Positions 1-6,860 of a DNA stretch of 13,414 nucleotides are shown in pieces. Position 1 is the stretch's first letter, and each line of letters begins with the position of its first letter. The position numbers were made by a program, and so were the translations under genes. The DNA is from Candidatus Poribacteria bacterium. GTDB lineage: Bacteria; Poribacteria; WGA-4E; UBA9662. The DNA lies in assembly GCA_002729015.1 (NCBI GenBank), contig PBVO01000111.1, positions 45,902-59,315 on the forward strand, read 5' to 3'. The notes under the pieces were generated by a model that searched no databases, had not been told where the DNA came from, and saw nothing but the letters and a program-made list of their open reading frames with translations.

Positions 1-191
1 AACATCTGAGTGATACGCAGTTTATGTCCGGGTCTTGAGTCTCCCGGTGCTCCCATGGCATCACTTAGCCCATGTTGTTCACAAGGACCAACCAAGATAA
101 CGTTTGCGTTATTCTGATATTTGGCTCTAACCTCATTTCTCCAATCACTATGGGCACTACTAGACAGATAAACTACATTTGGTCGATTCAC
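1..191 (-). CDS. YtoQ-family (nucleoside 2-deoxyribosyltransferase-like) protein, N-terminal part
   Basis: A minus-strand reading frame starts at a GTG (191-189) and runs off the left edge after 63 codons, so only the N-terminus is present. GGAG lies 6 nt upstream of the GTG (complement of 198-201), which decides the start. The protein begins MNRPNVVYLSSSAHSDWRNE and continues with VILVGPCEQHGLSDAMG. The pattern VYL-x(4)-H-S-D-W-R-x-E, then VGP, then H-x-x-SD, is what I recall of the YtoQ family, a branch of the nucleoside 2-deoxyribosyltransferase fold. By family it would be a small cytoplasmic protein of roughly 150 residues. The exact reaction of YtoQ proteins is not established as far as I know. 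The C-terminal half, including any catalytic residues there, is outside the window. The family call rests on recalled motif similarity, not a search. Confidence 0.75.
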   Translation of the reverse strand, partial: MNRPNVVYLSSSAHSDWRNEVRAKYQNNANVILVGPCEQHGLSDAMGAPGDSRPGHKLRITQM

Positions 192-320
192 TTAATTCTC
201 CATTCTTATTCAGTCTTTTATAATTATTTTTTAAATTGGATTGATAGCAACGATAATTGGTAAACATAGCATTCAAAATATATGGTATAGATAGATGATG
301 TATTTTCTTCCCGATTTGGG

Positions 321-611
321 CTATCCGATCATACGGTCAGAAATTCGCAATTTAGTTGAGATTTCACTCGCAATCCCCTGCATTAATCGGTGTGCGATCC
401 AAGCATTCTCTTGCTGTAAATTCAGGAAATCTGCATAACTCATCTTCCGGTATTTTACCTCACCCAAGGCAGAATGGTGATGACAATTGCTCAAAATCTT
501 CATTTTCCAATTTTATATGGGCCAACATATATCTGCTTATTTGGTTGGACATCAACTGAGATTTAGTTTCAGCTATTCGAGATAATCTAGATCTGACACC
601 TTTAATATCAT
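321..611 (-). pseudogene. Frameshifted small gene or unrecognised small ORF(s)
   Basis: Three protein-like stretches follow each other on the minus strand. An ATG at 611-609, with AGGT 5 nt upstream, gives MILKVSDLDYLE and then a stop. A second frame overlaps it and reads IAETKSQLMSNQISRYML, then AHIKLENEDFEQLSSPFCLG, to a TGA at 462-460. The first frame then resumes with EVKYRKMSYADFLNLQQENA and WIAHRLMQGIASEISTKLR, stopping at 321. The first and last pieces share a frame, so two compensating single-base changes would restore a protein of about 96 residues. The frame ending at 321 is itself open from an ATG at 503 (60 residues), so a short intact gene is the alternative. No family is recognised. 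It lies 129 bp upstream of the YtoQ-like gene on the same strand. Confidence 0.3.
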
Positions 612-640
612 TTGTTACCTATGTCACAATTTGCTACTAT
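612..640 (+). promoter_or_regulatory. Candidate sigma70-type promoter for the dehydrogenase gene
   Basis: TTGTTA (612-617) and TACTAT (635-640) are separated by exactly 17 bases. Each matches the -35 and -10 consensus at 4 of 6 positions. Transcription would begin near 647, upstream of the AAGGAG site and TTG start of the dehydrogenase. It would make the longer in-frame TTG at 631 untranslatable. Prediction by eye only. Confidence 0.4.
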
Positions 641-672
641 GGTATCCAATAGCGACTCTGATGAAAGAGAGC

Positions 673-678
673 AAGGAG
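673..678 (+). promoter_or_regulatory. Shine-Dalgarno site that sets the dehydrogenase start
   Basis: AAGGAG lies 6 nt before the TTG at 685. No comparable site precedes the in-frame ATG at 661 or the TTG at 631. The family N-terminus also fits the 685 start. Confidence 0.6.
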
Positions 679-684
679 TGTATA

Positions 685-1653
685 TTGATTCGCGTTATTA
701 AGGCTGCGGGTGTGGGAAACATCCAGTTAGAAGAGGTGCCGACGCCTAGGCCAGACAGTCATCAAATCCTAGTTAGAACAGCTAAAACCTTAATCAGTCG
801 AGGCTCAGAACTATTTCGACGATATATCATGGAGACAGCCGTTGATCCTTCGATTATGGGTTATTCGTTAACAGGCGTAGTAGAGCAAGTTGGGACAGAA
901 GTTACCGAATACCAAATCGGTCAGCGAGTCATGGTAGTTGCACCACATGCCCAGTATGCCATTGGCCACACTGGTTCAGTAGTCAAGGGAAGTATGTTCA
1001 AACTTCCAGACAGTATCTCATTCGAGGAAGGCACCTTCTTGCTTTTGGCCAAAGAGGCAACATCCTGGGTAGATTCATCTGGGGTTAAGGCTGGCGATCG
1101 AGTTGTCGTTTTAGGACAAGGTATTGTAGGTAGTTTGGTTATGCAATTACTTCGTCCACATCAACCGGAACAGGTCATTACGGTTGACGCACTGCCAAAT
1201 CGCTGCCAACTTTCTCGACAGTTAGGAGCAGATGAAGTCATTAATGCGGCCGATGTTGATCCCATCCAAATGGTTAAAGACTTGACTAATGGGCGAGGCG
1301 CAGATTTAGTAATTGACTGTGTGGGCGGGTATGCGGGCGTCAAATCTTTTGAACAAGCTCAAGAAATGGTAGCTGCTCGGGGTACTATTCAATTGATTGC
1401 TCTTTATCAACAACAAGCCTTACCTCTCCATGCCAGTAAGATCATGAATAAGCGACTGATAGCTGGAAGTTTGATGGACGAAGCGCCAGTTAAGACTATC
1501 AAACGAGCTATTGATAGCATGGAGCAAGGTGTAATCCAAATCAAAGAGATGATTACTCACCGGTTTGCCTATACCGAGGCTAAGTCTGCTTTTGATTTTC
1601 TGTGGCAAACACCAGAAAAAGGACTGGGTGTTTTATTGGATTGGCAAACCTAA
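685..1653 (+). CDS. Medium-chain dehydrogenase/reductase (zinc-type alcohol dehydrogenase-like)
   Basis: A cytoplasmic NAD(P)-dependent oxidoreductase of 322 residues, of the medium-chain dehydrogenase/reductase superfamily. From the TTG start the order is a GroES-like catalytic domain (about 1-125, beginning MIRVIKAAGVGNIQLEEVPT) and a Rossmann cofactor domain (about 130-270) with the glycine motif GQGIVG at 144-149. A typical C-terminal return to the catalytic fold ends in KGLGVLLDW. The usual catalytic-zinc Cys region is replaced by LISRGSEL (37-44), and there is no four-Cys structural-zinc loop. It therefore belongs to the subgroup with the SxGTE-like motif, and zinc dependence is doubtful. 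An acidic residue follows the second strand (TVDALPNR), which usually favours NAD. The start rests on AAGGAG 6 nt upstream; an ATG at 661 is the alternative. The substrate cannot be told from sequence. It is divergent from its left neighbours, and a short ORF follows 35 bp downstream. Confidence 0.9.
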   Translation: MIRVIKAAGVGNIQLEEVPTPRPDSHQILVRTAKTLISRGSELFRRYIMETAVDPSIMGYSLTGVVEQVGTEVTEYQIGQRVMVVAPHAQYAIGHTGSVVKGSMFKLPDSISFEEGTFLLLAKEATSWVDSSGVKAGDRVVVLGQGIVGSLVMQLLRPHQPEQVITVDALPNRCQLSRQLGADEVINAADVDPIQMVKDLTNGRGADLVIDCVGGYAGVKSFEQAQEMVAARGTIQLIALYQQQALPLHASKIMNKRLIAGSLMDEAPVKTIKRAIDSMEQGVIQIKEMITHRFAYTEAKSAFDFLWQTPEKGLGVLLDWQT

Positions 1654-1688
1654 TCGTCGTAGATAATTAGCTATATCAGCAGGTCATT

Positions 1689-1838
1689 TTGAGTGAACGT
1701 TTTTACAAAACGGCTTTTCTTATAGATTTATTGGACGATTTAGCCATGACAGGTTGGACTTATCCACAATTATCAGATCTAAATTTAAGTTTCCGAATGA
1801 ACAAAGACCAATCAAAACTATTCGGATTATCAAATTGA
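1689..1838 (+). CDS. Unrecognised 49-residue small protein
   Basis: A short ORF begins at TTG 1689, 35 bp after the dehydrogenase stop, and ends at TGA 1838. An AGG lies 5 nt upstream of the TTG, a weak ribosome site. The product begins MSERFYKTAFLIDLLDDLAM and continues TGWTYPQLSDLNLSFRMNKD. It has a charged start, an amphipathic Leu/Asp helix and an aromatic turn, and no signal peptide or membrane segment. No family is recognised. It could be co-transcribed with the dehydrogenase, or be a remnant of a longer gene. A 49-codon open stretch can arise by chance, and protein-like composition is the main support. It converges with the GH16 gene, with only 40 bp between the two stop codons. Confidence 0.4.
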   Translation: MSERFYKTAFLIDLLDDLAMTGWTYPQLSDLNLSFRMNKDQSKLFGLSN

Positions 1839-1878
1839 GAACAGAATATGAGATTGGTTGATGCCCAGCTGGGAAAAA

Positions 1879-2703
1879 TTAGTTTTTCTTTTGATACACA
1901 CGAACATAGTCAATCTCATATCGACTAGGGAAGGGCGTCTGATCCGGTTCTCCTCCATTTTTTCCACCCACAGCTAAATTGAGTAGTAAATAGTGTGGCT
2001 GGTGAAAAGGATTTTTAGGTCCTCTATCGCTTAAATTGTTAGTCTGATTTAAATTGATGGTGTTTAATACCTTACCGTCCATTGATAGAACAATTTTTTG
2101 CGCATTCCATTCCATACGCCAGACATGAAAGTAATCGTCCCAGTCTGCTTGATTGAAGGAAGCTACCGAATGCTTACTGGTATCCCACCTAGGCTGCCAT
2201 CTCTCAACTTGTCCCCAACAGACATTAGCTAGAATGTTGCCTTGGTAGTATTCCATCAAGTCTATTTCTCCACAGCTGGGCCATTCTCCTGATTGACCCA
2301 AAAACCAGGTAGCTGGCCAAAGCCCATTTTGAGTTTTGATTCTAGCTCTAATTTCAAAGATGCCATATTTCCAACTCAATCGATTTCTAGTAGTGATGCA
2401 AGCCGAGGTATATTCTATTTTTTCTCGATTTAACTTCCAGTTTCTGCTGCCAGCCTGAAAATTTGGGTTATCTCTATTTTCTCTTCGTGCTTCTATAATT
2501 AGCTTACCTTGCTGACAGAAAGCGTTCTCAGCCTGATACCACTGTAGTTCCTCATTTCTGACAAATCCTTCCTCATAAGCCCAGTAGCGTGAATCTGCAA
2601 CTCCGTCCACCTCAAATTCATCGTTCCAAACTAACTTATATTCGGTCGGAACCGGTTGAAACACAGCGGTAGAAATAGCACTCAGCATAAATAAAGCTAA
2701 CAT
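1879..2703 (-). CDS. Secreted GH16-family glycoside hydrolase (beta-glucanase/laminarinase-like)
   Basis: A 274-residue beta-jelly-roll glycanase. The family hydrolyses internal beta-1,3, beta-1,4 or related bonds in polysaccharides such as laminarin, agar or carrageenan, with retention. The catalytic signature GEIDLMEYYQ is present, with nucleophile E146, helper D148 and acid/base E151. Upstream is WPATWFLG (129-136), and near the end YLLLNLAVGG then YEIDYVRVY (262-270), all typical of GH16. The first 16 or so residues, MLALFMLSAISTAVFQ, look like a short export signal, though they lack the usual basic residues. ATG 2703 follows an in-frame stop and has no clear ribosome site. There is no carbohydrate-binding module, so the protein is a bare catalytic domain of normal length. 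It lies 92 bp downstream of dinB on the same strand. Beta-1,3-glucan is the first guess for substrate but is not decided by the motifs. Confidence 0.92.
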   Translation of the reverse strand: MLALFMLSAISTAVFQPVPTEYKLVWNDEFEVDGVADSRYWAYEEGFVRNEELQWYQAENAFCQQGKLIIEARRENRDNPNFQAGSRNWKLNREKIEYTSACITTRNRLSWKYGIFEIRARIKTQNGLWPATWFLGQSGEWPSCGEIDLMEYYQGNILANVCWGQVERWQPRWDTSKHSVASFNQADWDDYFHVWRMEWNAQKIVLSMDGKVLNTINLNQTNNLSDRGPKNPFHQPHYLLLNLAVGGKNGGEPDQTPFPSRYEIDYVRVYQKKN

Positions 2704-2795
2704 TGATTAATCAAGAGAAGTTATGATCTTTGTCCTAATGAGATAAAGCCTGAAGCGAAATGAATACCAATTTAGCCCCTCCTGATCCATCCTAC

Positions 2796-3860
2796 CTAAT
2801 TTCTTTGGAATAGATCCAACTGAGATCTGTTTTCTGACCACCAGCCAGACACACTCAGCCCTAATAAGCGGACACCTTTATCTAAAGCTGATGTTTTCGC
2901 TAGTAGTTGATGGCTAATCTGTCTAATCTTACTTTCTGGTAACCAGCCGCCGGGCTGACTATAACTCCTAGTCTGAATTTGGAAGTCGGCATATCTAACT
3001 TTCAAGGTCACTTTCCTTCCTTTTAGCTTTTCATTAGTTAATACTTGCCAGACTTCCATACTCAACTGGTTTAATTCTTGTTCCATTCGTTGGCTTGAAA
3101 ATAGATCTTGAGCGAAGGTCGTCTCTCGACTGACTGATTTTCGATCCTCGGATGGATCTACCGGCTCGTCATCAACTCCCCGAGCTAATTGATATAGGCG
3201 TGTTCCCCTTTTACCCCACAATCGTTGCATCTCCCTTAGAGACAGCTGCCTCAATTGTTCTACCGTCGAAATTTTTTTTTCTTTTAGTTGTTGGTGGGTA
3301 ACTGGTCCTATGCCCCAAATCTTATTCACCGGCAGCTCTCGTAAAAAGTCATCTACTTGATGTGGTTTGATGACGGTTAATCCGTCTGGTTTTTGCATAT
3401 CGGAAGCAATTTTAGCCAGAAACTTATTAGTTGCCACGCCGGCTGACGCCGTTAATTTTAATTTTTGTCTGATTTGTTTCTTGATAGTTTGAGCCGTCTC
3501 AGTAGCGGTAGGAATCGATTGACGGTTATGAGTAACATCAAGATAACATTCATCCAAGGCTACTGCTTCTACTAAATCAGTGTATTGCAGGAATATGTCG
3601 CGGATCAAAGAGGATTGTTGGCGGTAAACCTTCATTCTCCGTGGCAGGATAACCAGTTCTGGACATAGTCGGACAGCCGTTTTCATCGGCATTGCGCTGT
3701 GAATACCGAAGCGGCGGGCCTGATAACTAGCCGCCGCGACTACTCCTCGAGACTCAGGTTGACCACCTACTACTACTGGTTGGTCGGCCAATTGAGGATT
3801 ATCTCTTTGTTCGACTGAAGTGTAGAAAGCGTCTAGATCAATATGAATAATTTTTCGCAT
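2796..3860 (-). CDS. dinB: DNA polymerase IV (Y-family translesion polymerase)
   Basis: An error-prone Y-family polymerase that copies past damaged template bases. From ATG 3860 it has 354 residues, the normal length. The N-terminus MRKIIHIDLDAFYTSVEQRD carries the first metal-binding Asp. The second site is ALDECYLDVT (about residues 102-111), where Asp-Glu are the catalytic pair and Ala replaces the usual Ser of SIDE. The ASAGVATNKFLAKIASDMQKP palm/thumb motif and the helix-hairpin-helix stretch VNKIWGIGPVT follow, then the little-finger domain. The last eight residues contain QLDLF, a canonical sliding-clamp binding motif. A GTG at 3869 would add three residues; the ATG matches the family start better. 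Neither has a good ribosome site. A run of nine A residues on the coding strand (3272-3280) could slip. It lies between the PhyH gene (98 bp upstream) and the GH16 gene. No LexA box was recognised. Confidence 0.97.
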   Translation of the reverse strand: MRKIIHIDLDAFYTSVEQRDNPQLADQPVVVGGQPESRGVVAAASYQARRFGIHSAMPMKTAVRLCPELVILPRRMKVYRQQSSLIRDIFLQYTDLVEAVALDECYLDVTHNRQSIPTATETAQTIKKQIRQKLKLTASAGVATNKFLAKIASDMQKPDGLTVIKPHQVDDFLRELPVNKIWGIGPVTHQQLKEKKISTVEQLRQLSLREMQRLWGKRGTRLYQLARGVDDEPVDPSEDRKSVSRETTFAQDLFSSQRMEQELNQLSMEVWQVLTNEKLKGRKVTLKVRYADFQIQTRSYSQPGGWLPESKIRQISHQLLAKTSALDKGVRLLGLSVSGWWSENRSQLDLFQRN

Positions 3861-3957
3861 AGCTGACACTTAATAATCTAACAAACTACACAAAACTACG
3901 GTAATACTTTTTTAGGCAAACGGGAACAGTCAGAGGATAGATCTTGTTTTTTCCTAC

Positions 3958-4680
3958 CTAATTCAGCCCATCCCAGTATTGCCACATATTATCCGGGGTT
4001 TCGAACTTTATCTCCCGGGTATTTTTCCAGCGAAGTCGGCTGACTGTAGCCATACGAATCTCTGTTTGGCAATTTTTGCTTGCCTCATGCATCAAGTAGT
4101 GGTGCCAGAAACAGGTTGTACCTGGAGGTCCAAAAATTTCGACTGGTTGAGGCAGCTGATCACCGTAGGCTTTTTTACCATCTAACAAAGAGTGAGATTT
4201 AAAATATTCGGCCGCAATGATATGAGTGCCAGGCCAAACTGTAAATCCTCCACCTTGATGCTTAACATTATTTAGGTTCATGGTGATACCTAAAGTAAAG
4301 GTATCCACATGACCGGGACGAATATAACCATCCATATGTCCCCGTTCTGGTAACTGCCAATCGCTTTCACCAGTAGGATAAATCATTTTGCAAAATGGAT
4401 AGTTAGCTACTTCAAGTCGATCTTCACCCACCAGTTCTTCCGCCATGGCAAGCTGTTGGCTATTATTAATTAATGCTTTAATGTCCGGGTGGTCAGTACA
4501 TGGAAGGTTTCCTTTCGGGCCAGCATTAATCCAACTCTCGGCCTGATTTCGGTCGGCATCAATATGTTGCCAAACCACTTCTAGGGCTTGTTGAATCAAT
4601 TGGATGGAAATAGTATTTTGTTTCACGATATAGCCGTTCTTCTTGAAAAACTCTTTCTCTTCGTTACTAAAATAAGTCAT
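3958..4680 (-). CDS. Phytanoyl-CoA dioxygenase (PhyH) family Fe(II)/2-oxoglutarate oxygenase
   Basis: A 240-residue cytoplasmic oxygenase of the PhyH family. Such enzymes use Fe(II), O2 and 2-oxoglutarate to hydroxylate small molecules. The iron triad is visible as H115-x-D117 in ERGHMDGYIRPGH and H198 in HHYLMHEAS, with R209 in EIRMATVSRL as the likely 2-oxoglutarate contact. The core strand GGFTVWPGTHI, the lead-in to the double-stranded helix, and FGPPGTTCFW are also typical. The N-terminus, FSNEEKEFFKKNGYIVKQ, is the family's opening helix. ATG 4680 is supported by AAAGGA 4 nt upstream. The substrate is unknown: bacterial PhyH proteins act on lipids, amino acids and secondary metabolites, and no biosynthetic partner is nearby. 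dinB follows on the same strand after 97 bp, so co-transcription is possible. Confidence 0.9.
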   Translation of the reverse strand: MTYFSNEEKEFFKKNGYIVKQNTISIQLIQQALEVVWQHIDADRNQAESWINAGPKGNLPCTDHPDIKALINNSQQLAMAEELVGEDRLEVANYPFCKMIYPTGESDWQLPERGHMDGYIRPGHVDTFTLGITMNLNNVKHQGGGFTVWPGTHIIAAEYFKSHSLLDGKKAYGDQLPQPVEIFGPPGTTCFWHHYLMHEASKNCQTEIRMATVSRLRWKNTREIKFETPDNMWQYWDGLN

Positions 4681-4684
4681 ATGT

Positions 4685-4690
4685 TCCTTT
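4685..4690 (-). promoter_or_regulatory. Shine-Dalgarno site of the PhyH gene
   Basis: AAAGGA on the minus strand, 4 nt before ATG 4680, fixes the start of the oxygenase gene. Confidence 0.6.
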
Positions 4691-4721
4691 TCTGATTTTT
4701 AGATTTACCACAATACTTTAC

Positions 4722-4832
4722 TTACAGTACCGATCTATAATCAATCTTCGAGATCGAATTACTCCGGAACTGTATTTGCTTAGGATACATAGGAATGATT
4801 TCTGGCAGGTGATGATATATAACGGTTATCAT
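4722..4832 (-). other. Weak 36-residue open frame in the spacer upstream of the PhyH gene
   Basis: The 4681-5146 spacer contains no convincing gene. The most protein-like stretch on the minus strand reads MITVIYHHLPEIIPMYPKQI from ATG 4832 to TAA 4722. It has no ribosome site and its length is within what chance gives at this base composition. It may be a remnant of a lost gene. Other short open frames in the spacer, such as 25 codons beginning MLDNYIFVVIGS near 5027, are no better supported. Confidence 0.15.
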
Positions 4833-5056
4833 AGTCGGTAGTTGAAATTAACCGAATTTTTCTTTACTATCACAACTATGAAAAGATTTTGCTGAAATAA
4901 CACCAAAGGAAAACGAATTTGACTGATATGGTATTTGAATAGAAATCCAGTTCAATCGCCTATCTCAACCATCTCCAGATGCAACACAAATCCAGATCCT
5001 ATTACGACGAAAATGTAGTTATCAAGCATCTATCTAATTCGTCATTGTTACACTAG

Positions 5057-5086
5057 TAAAGAAAAATATCAACGGGCGTTGATATT
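5057..5086 (-). terminator. Rho-independent terminator after the serine hydrolase gene
   Basis: AATATCAACG (5065-5074) and its exact complement CGTTGATATT (5077-5086) form a 9-10 bp stem. On the minus strand it is followed at once by a T-rich run, TTTTTCTTT (complement of 5058-5066). It lies 61 bp beyond the stop codon of the serine hydrolase gene, in the right orientation to end that transcript. The stem is AT-rich apart from its tip, so it may be only moderately efficient. Confidence 0.65.
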
Positions 5087-5146
5087 GTACGGTTTCGTCC
5101 TCAAATATTACTTATAGATCTTGTACGAATCCCTGACCACAAATTT

Positions 5147-6451
5147 CTAGTCAATGATCGCCTGTGTTATCAGTTGATTAAATCCGAGAACCAGCATCGG
5201 GTAGGCTCCACTCGGTCGTAACTGGGTCCAAATCATCGAGACTATATCGGTTTCGAAGTCAATGAAGAAATAGGTATTGGCAATTCCTGCCCAGCCTCTA
5301 ATCCCACGGCTCCAGATTCCAAATCCTAATCCAAATCCTGATAACATATAGTTCTTGCGACCTCTTTCGAAATCTACATCTGCTGAAATATGATTTTTTA
5401 CCATCAATTCTACTGTTTCTTCAGACAGCAATCTGATCCCATCTAATTGACCTTTGTTTAATATCATTTGGGCGAATCGTATGTAGTCAGAAACTGTCGA
5501 GTATAAACCAGCACCACCTGAAAGTATCTTTGGTAACTTTGACACTTCGTTTATATCTATCGGGTTTTCTGGCTTCAGTTCCTCGTTTTCTTTTACATAA
5601 ATTGTGGCTAAACGTTCTACTTTTTCTTTAGGAACATAAAAATCCGTATCTTTCATCATTAACGGTAAGAAAATATTTTCTTTGAAAAAATCAGCCAATG
5701 ACTGCCCTGATACTTGTTCAATAATATAACCAAGAAGATCTGTAGATAAACCATAAGCCCACTTCTCACCTGGATGATATCGAAGCGTCAAATCTTTGAA
5801 TTCATTTATCATTTCAGAATGTGAGTAATCGGCATATAGTAATTTCTGATATTGAAAATCAATCGGAGAACCTTCCCATCCATAGATTAGTCCTGAAGTA
5901 TGGGTTAGTAAATCTGTAATGGTCATTTCCCGTTTATTTTTCTGCAGGACTATTTCTGCCCCACTACCACTAATATAAACTTCAAAATCTTCTATTTCAG
6001 GAGCGTAGCTTGAAACCGGCTTATTTAGTTCAATTTTACCTTTTTCGTACAACATCATCACCGCTACGCTGGTAATGGGTTTAGTCATCGAATATATTCG
6101 ATATATGGAATCAAGATTCATCTTTTTATTTGATTCTATATTTCTGAAACCATAGGTTTCTAAATGAGCAATTTTTCCTCTTCGAGCAATTACAGTTGTT
6201 GCGCCAGCGATTTTTTTTTGATCCACGAAAGATTGGACCGATTTTTTAATCAAATTCAGCTTTTCACTGGATAAACCAACTGATTCAGGTTTCGCCATCA
6301 ATAGCTCTTGACTGTCAACGTCAGTATAAAAAGTGTTCATCACTACTAAACCACATACGAAGATGAAATTTTTGCAATCAAGACTTGATTCAATAAACGT
6401 GCTATTTATGTTTCTAGTAAGGGCAAAAAACTGTGAAATAAAATTTCTCAC
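5147..6451 (-). CDS. Beta-lactamase-family (class C-like / EstB-like) serine hydrolase
   Basis: A serine hydrolase of the beta-lactamase/penicillin-binding-protein fold, 434 residues from GTG 6451. The nucleophile motif is SMTK (S121, K124) within YRIYSMTKPITSVAVMMLYE. The second motif is the Tyr of WAYGLSTDLLG (Y233). The usual KTG is replaced by WAG in IRGWAGIANTYFFID (W387), as in EstB-type esterases and related hydrolases. Esterase or amidase activity is thus likelier than true beta-lactamase activity. The conserved opening PESVGLSSEKL starts around residue 55, after an N-terminal stretch that is not a clear signal peptide. GTG 6451 is chosen because GGAG lies 8 nt upstream. TTG 6478 and ATG 6340 are alternatives, the latter giving 397 residues. 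A run of nine A residues occurs in the coding strand (6211-6219). It is the last gene before the terminator at about 5057-5086. Confidence 0.9.
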   Translation of the reverse strand: MRNFISQFFALTRNINSTFIESSLDCKNFIFVCGLVVMNTFYTDVDSQELLMAKPESVGLSSEKLNLIKKSVQSFVDQKKIAGATTVIARRGKIAHLETYGFRNIESNKKMNLDSIYRIYSMTKPITSVAVMMLYEKGKIELNKPVSSYAPEIEDFEVYISGSGAEIVLQKNKREMTITDLLTHTSGLIYGWEGSPIDFQYQKLLYADYSHSEMINEFKDLTLRYHPGEKWAYGLSTDLLGYIIEQVSGQSLADFFKENIFLPLMMKDTDFYVPKEKVERLATIYVKENEELKPENPIDINEVSKLPKILSGGAGLYSTVSDYIRFAQMILNKGQLDGIRLLSEETVELMVKNHISADVDFERGRKNYMLSGFGLGFGIWSRGIRGWAGIANTYFFIDFETDIVSMIWTQLRPSGAYPMLVLGFNQLITQAIID

Positions 6452-6487
6452 TCCAATTTCTCCATCTACCAATATCAAATCATTCCA

Positions 6488-6553
6488 TTAGCAGTAAAAT
6501 ATTGTATTCTTGGCAGATTTCTCACCAAATACTGATAAAGAGAAGTTAGACAT
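6488..6553 (-). CDS. 21-residue leader-like ORF upstream of the serine hydrolase
   Basis: An ATG at 6553 is preceded by AAGGA at the right spacing (6 nt; complement of 6560-6564). This is among the best ribosome sites in the window. The frame encodes MSNFSLSVFGEKSAKNTIFY plus one Cys and stops at 6488, 9 nt before TTG 6478 and 36 nt before GTG 6451 of the hydrolase. It could be a translated leader that couples or regulates hydrolase translation, or the displaced 5' end of that gene after a frameshift. No family is recognised. Because it is so short, the ribosome site is the only real support. Confidence 0.35.
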   Translation of the reverse strand: MSNFSLSVFGEKSAKNTIFYC

Positions 6554-6572
6554 TTCTTTTCCTTCTAATCCA

Positions 6573-6584
6573 AGTTATATAACT
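6573..6584. repeat. 12-bp perfect palindrome upstream of the leader-like ORF
   Basis: AGTTATATAACT is its own reverse complement. It lies about 20 bp upstream of the minus-strand ATG at 6553, where a regulator or promoter element could sit. A 12-bp AT-rich palindrome is not rare by chance, and no matching copy was seen elsewhere in the window. Confidence 0.2.
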
Positions 6585-6635
6585 GAGACCAAAAGGAACT
6601 TTAGGAGTCCTTGTCTCGCATTCAATTTGTATCAT

Positions 6636-6860
6636 CTAGCTTTTAGGAAAAATACCTAAAGAACGTAAATAGCCAAGAATTTTTAAAAGACCCCACAATA
6701 CAGCCAATAAAACTACTACACCAAAAACTACTTGAATAACACCTCCAACTACAAAAGCAATCAAGGGAAATACAATTCCAACCAGAATTTTCCAAACTAT
6801 CCAAAGTACAAACAACGCCAAAACAGCAAAACCAAGCAGATACAATAGATACTTCTTCAT
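6636..6860 (-). CDS. Small membrane protein, 74 residues
   Basis: A very hydrophobic protein starting MKKYLLYLLGFAVLALFVLW. It has two to three predicted membrane spans: about residues 4-22, 24-42 (ILVGIVFPLIAFVVGGVIQ) and 43-62 (VVFGVVVLLAVLWGLLKIL). The tail, GYLRSLGIFPKS, is short and basic. Its Gly/Val-rich spans resemble small phage-shock or YqaE-like membrane peptides in general character only; no family is claimed. ATG 6860 has no strong ribosome site. It lies 281 bp downstream of the CotH-like gene and about 80 bp upstream of the leader-like ORF, all on the same strand. A shared transcript ending at the terminator near 5057 is plausible. Confidence 0.7.
   Translation of the reverse strand: MKKYLLYLLGFAVLALFVLWIVWKILVGIVFPLIAFVVGGVIQVVFGVVVLLAVLWGLLKILGYLRSLGIFPKS

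Noticed and set aside
72..263. Plus-strand open frame of 63 codons
   Set aside because: It is antisense to the YtoQ-like gene, whose motifs and ribosome site are clear; its protein is not family-like.
356..559. Plus-strand open frame of 67 codons
   Set aside because: It overlaps the more protein-like minus-strand frames at 321-611 and has no ribosome site or recognisable motif.
631..684. Longer dehydrogenase start at TTG 631 or ATG 661
   Set aside because: The extra residues MLLWYPIATLMKESKECI are not family-like, overlap the promoter's -10 box, and lack a ribosome site. AAGGAG points to TTG 685.
1864..1890. CCCAGCTGGG palindrome with nearby AAAAA/TTTTT as a terminator between the convergent genes
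   Set aside because: A stem with no loop, and the T-run is on the wrong side for the minus-strand gene; the A/T stem next to it has no GC pairs. Not convincing in either direction.
6585..6617. Imperfect hairpin GAGAC...AAGGA...TCCTT...GTCTC after the membrane-protein gene
   Set aside because: It has a bulge and a large loop and no T-run follows on the minus strand, so it is not a standard terminator.
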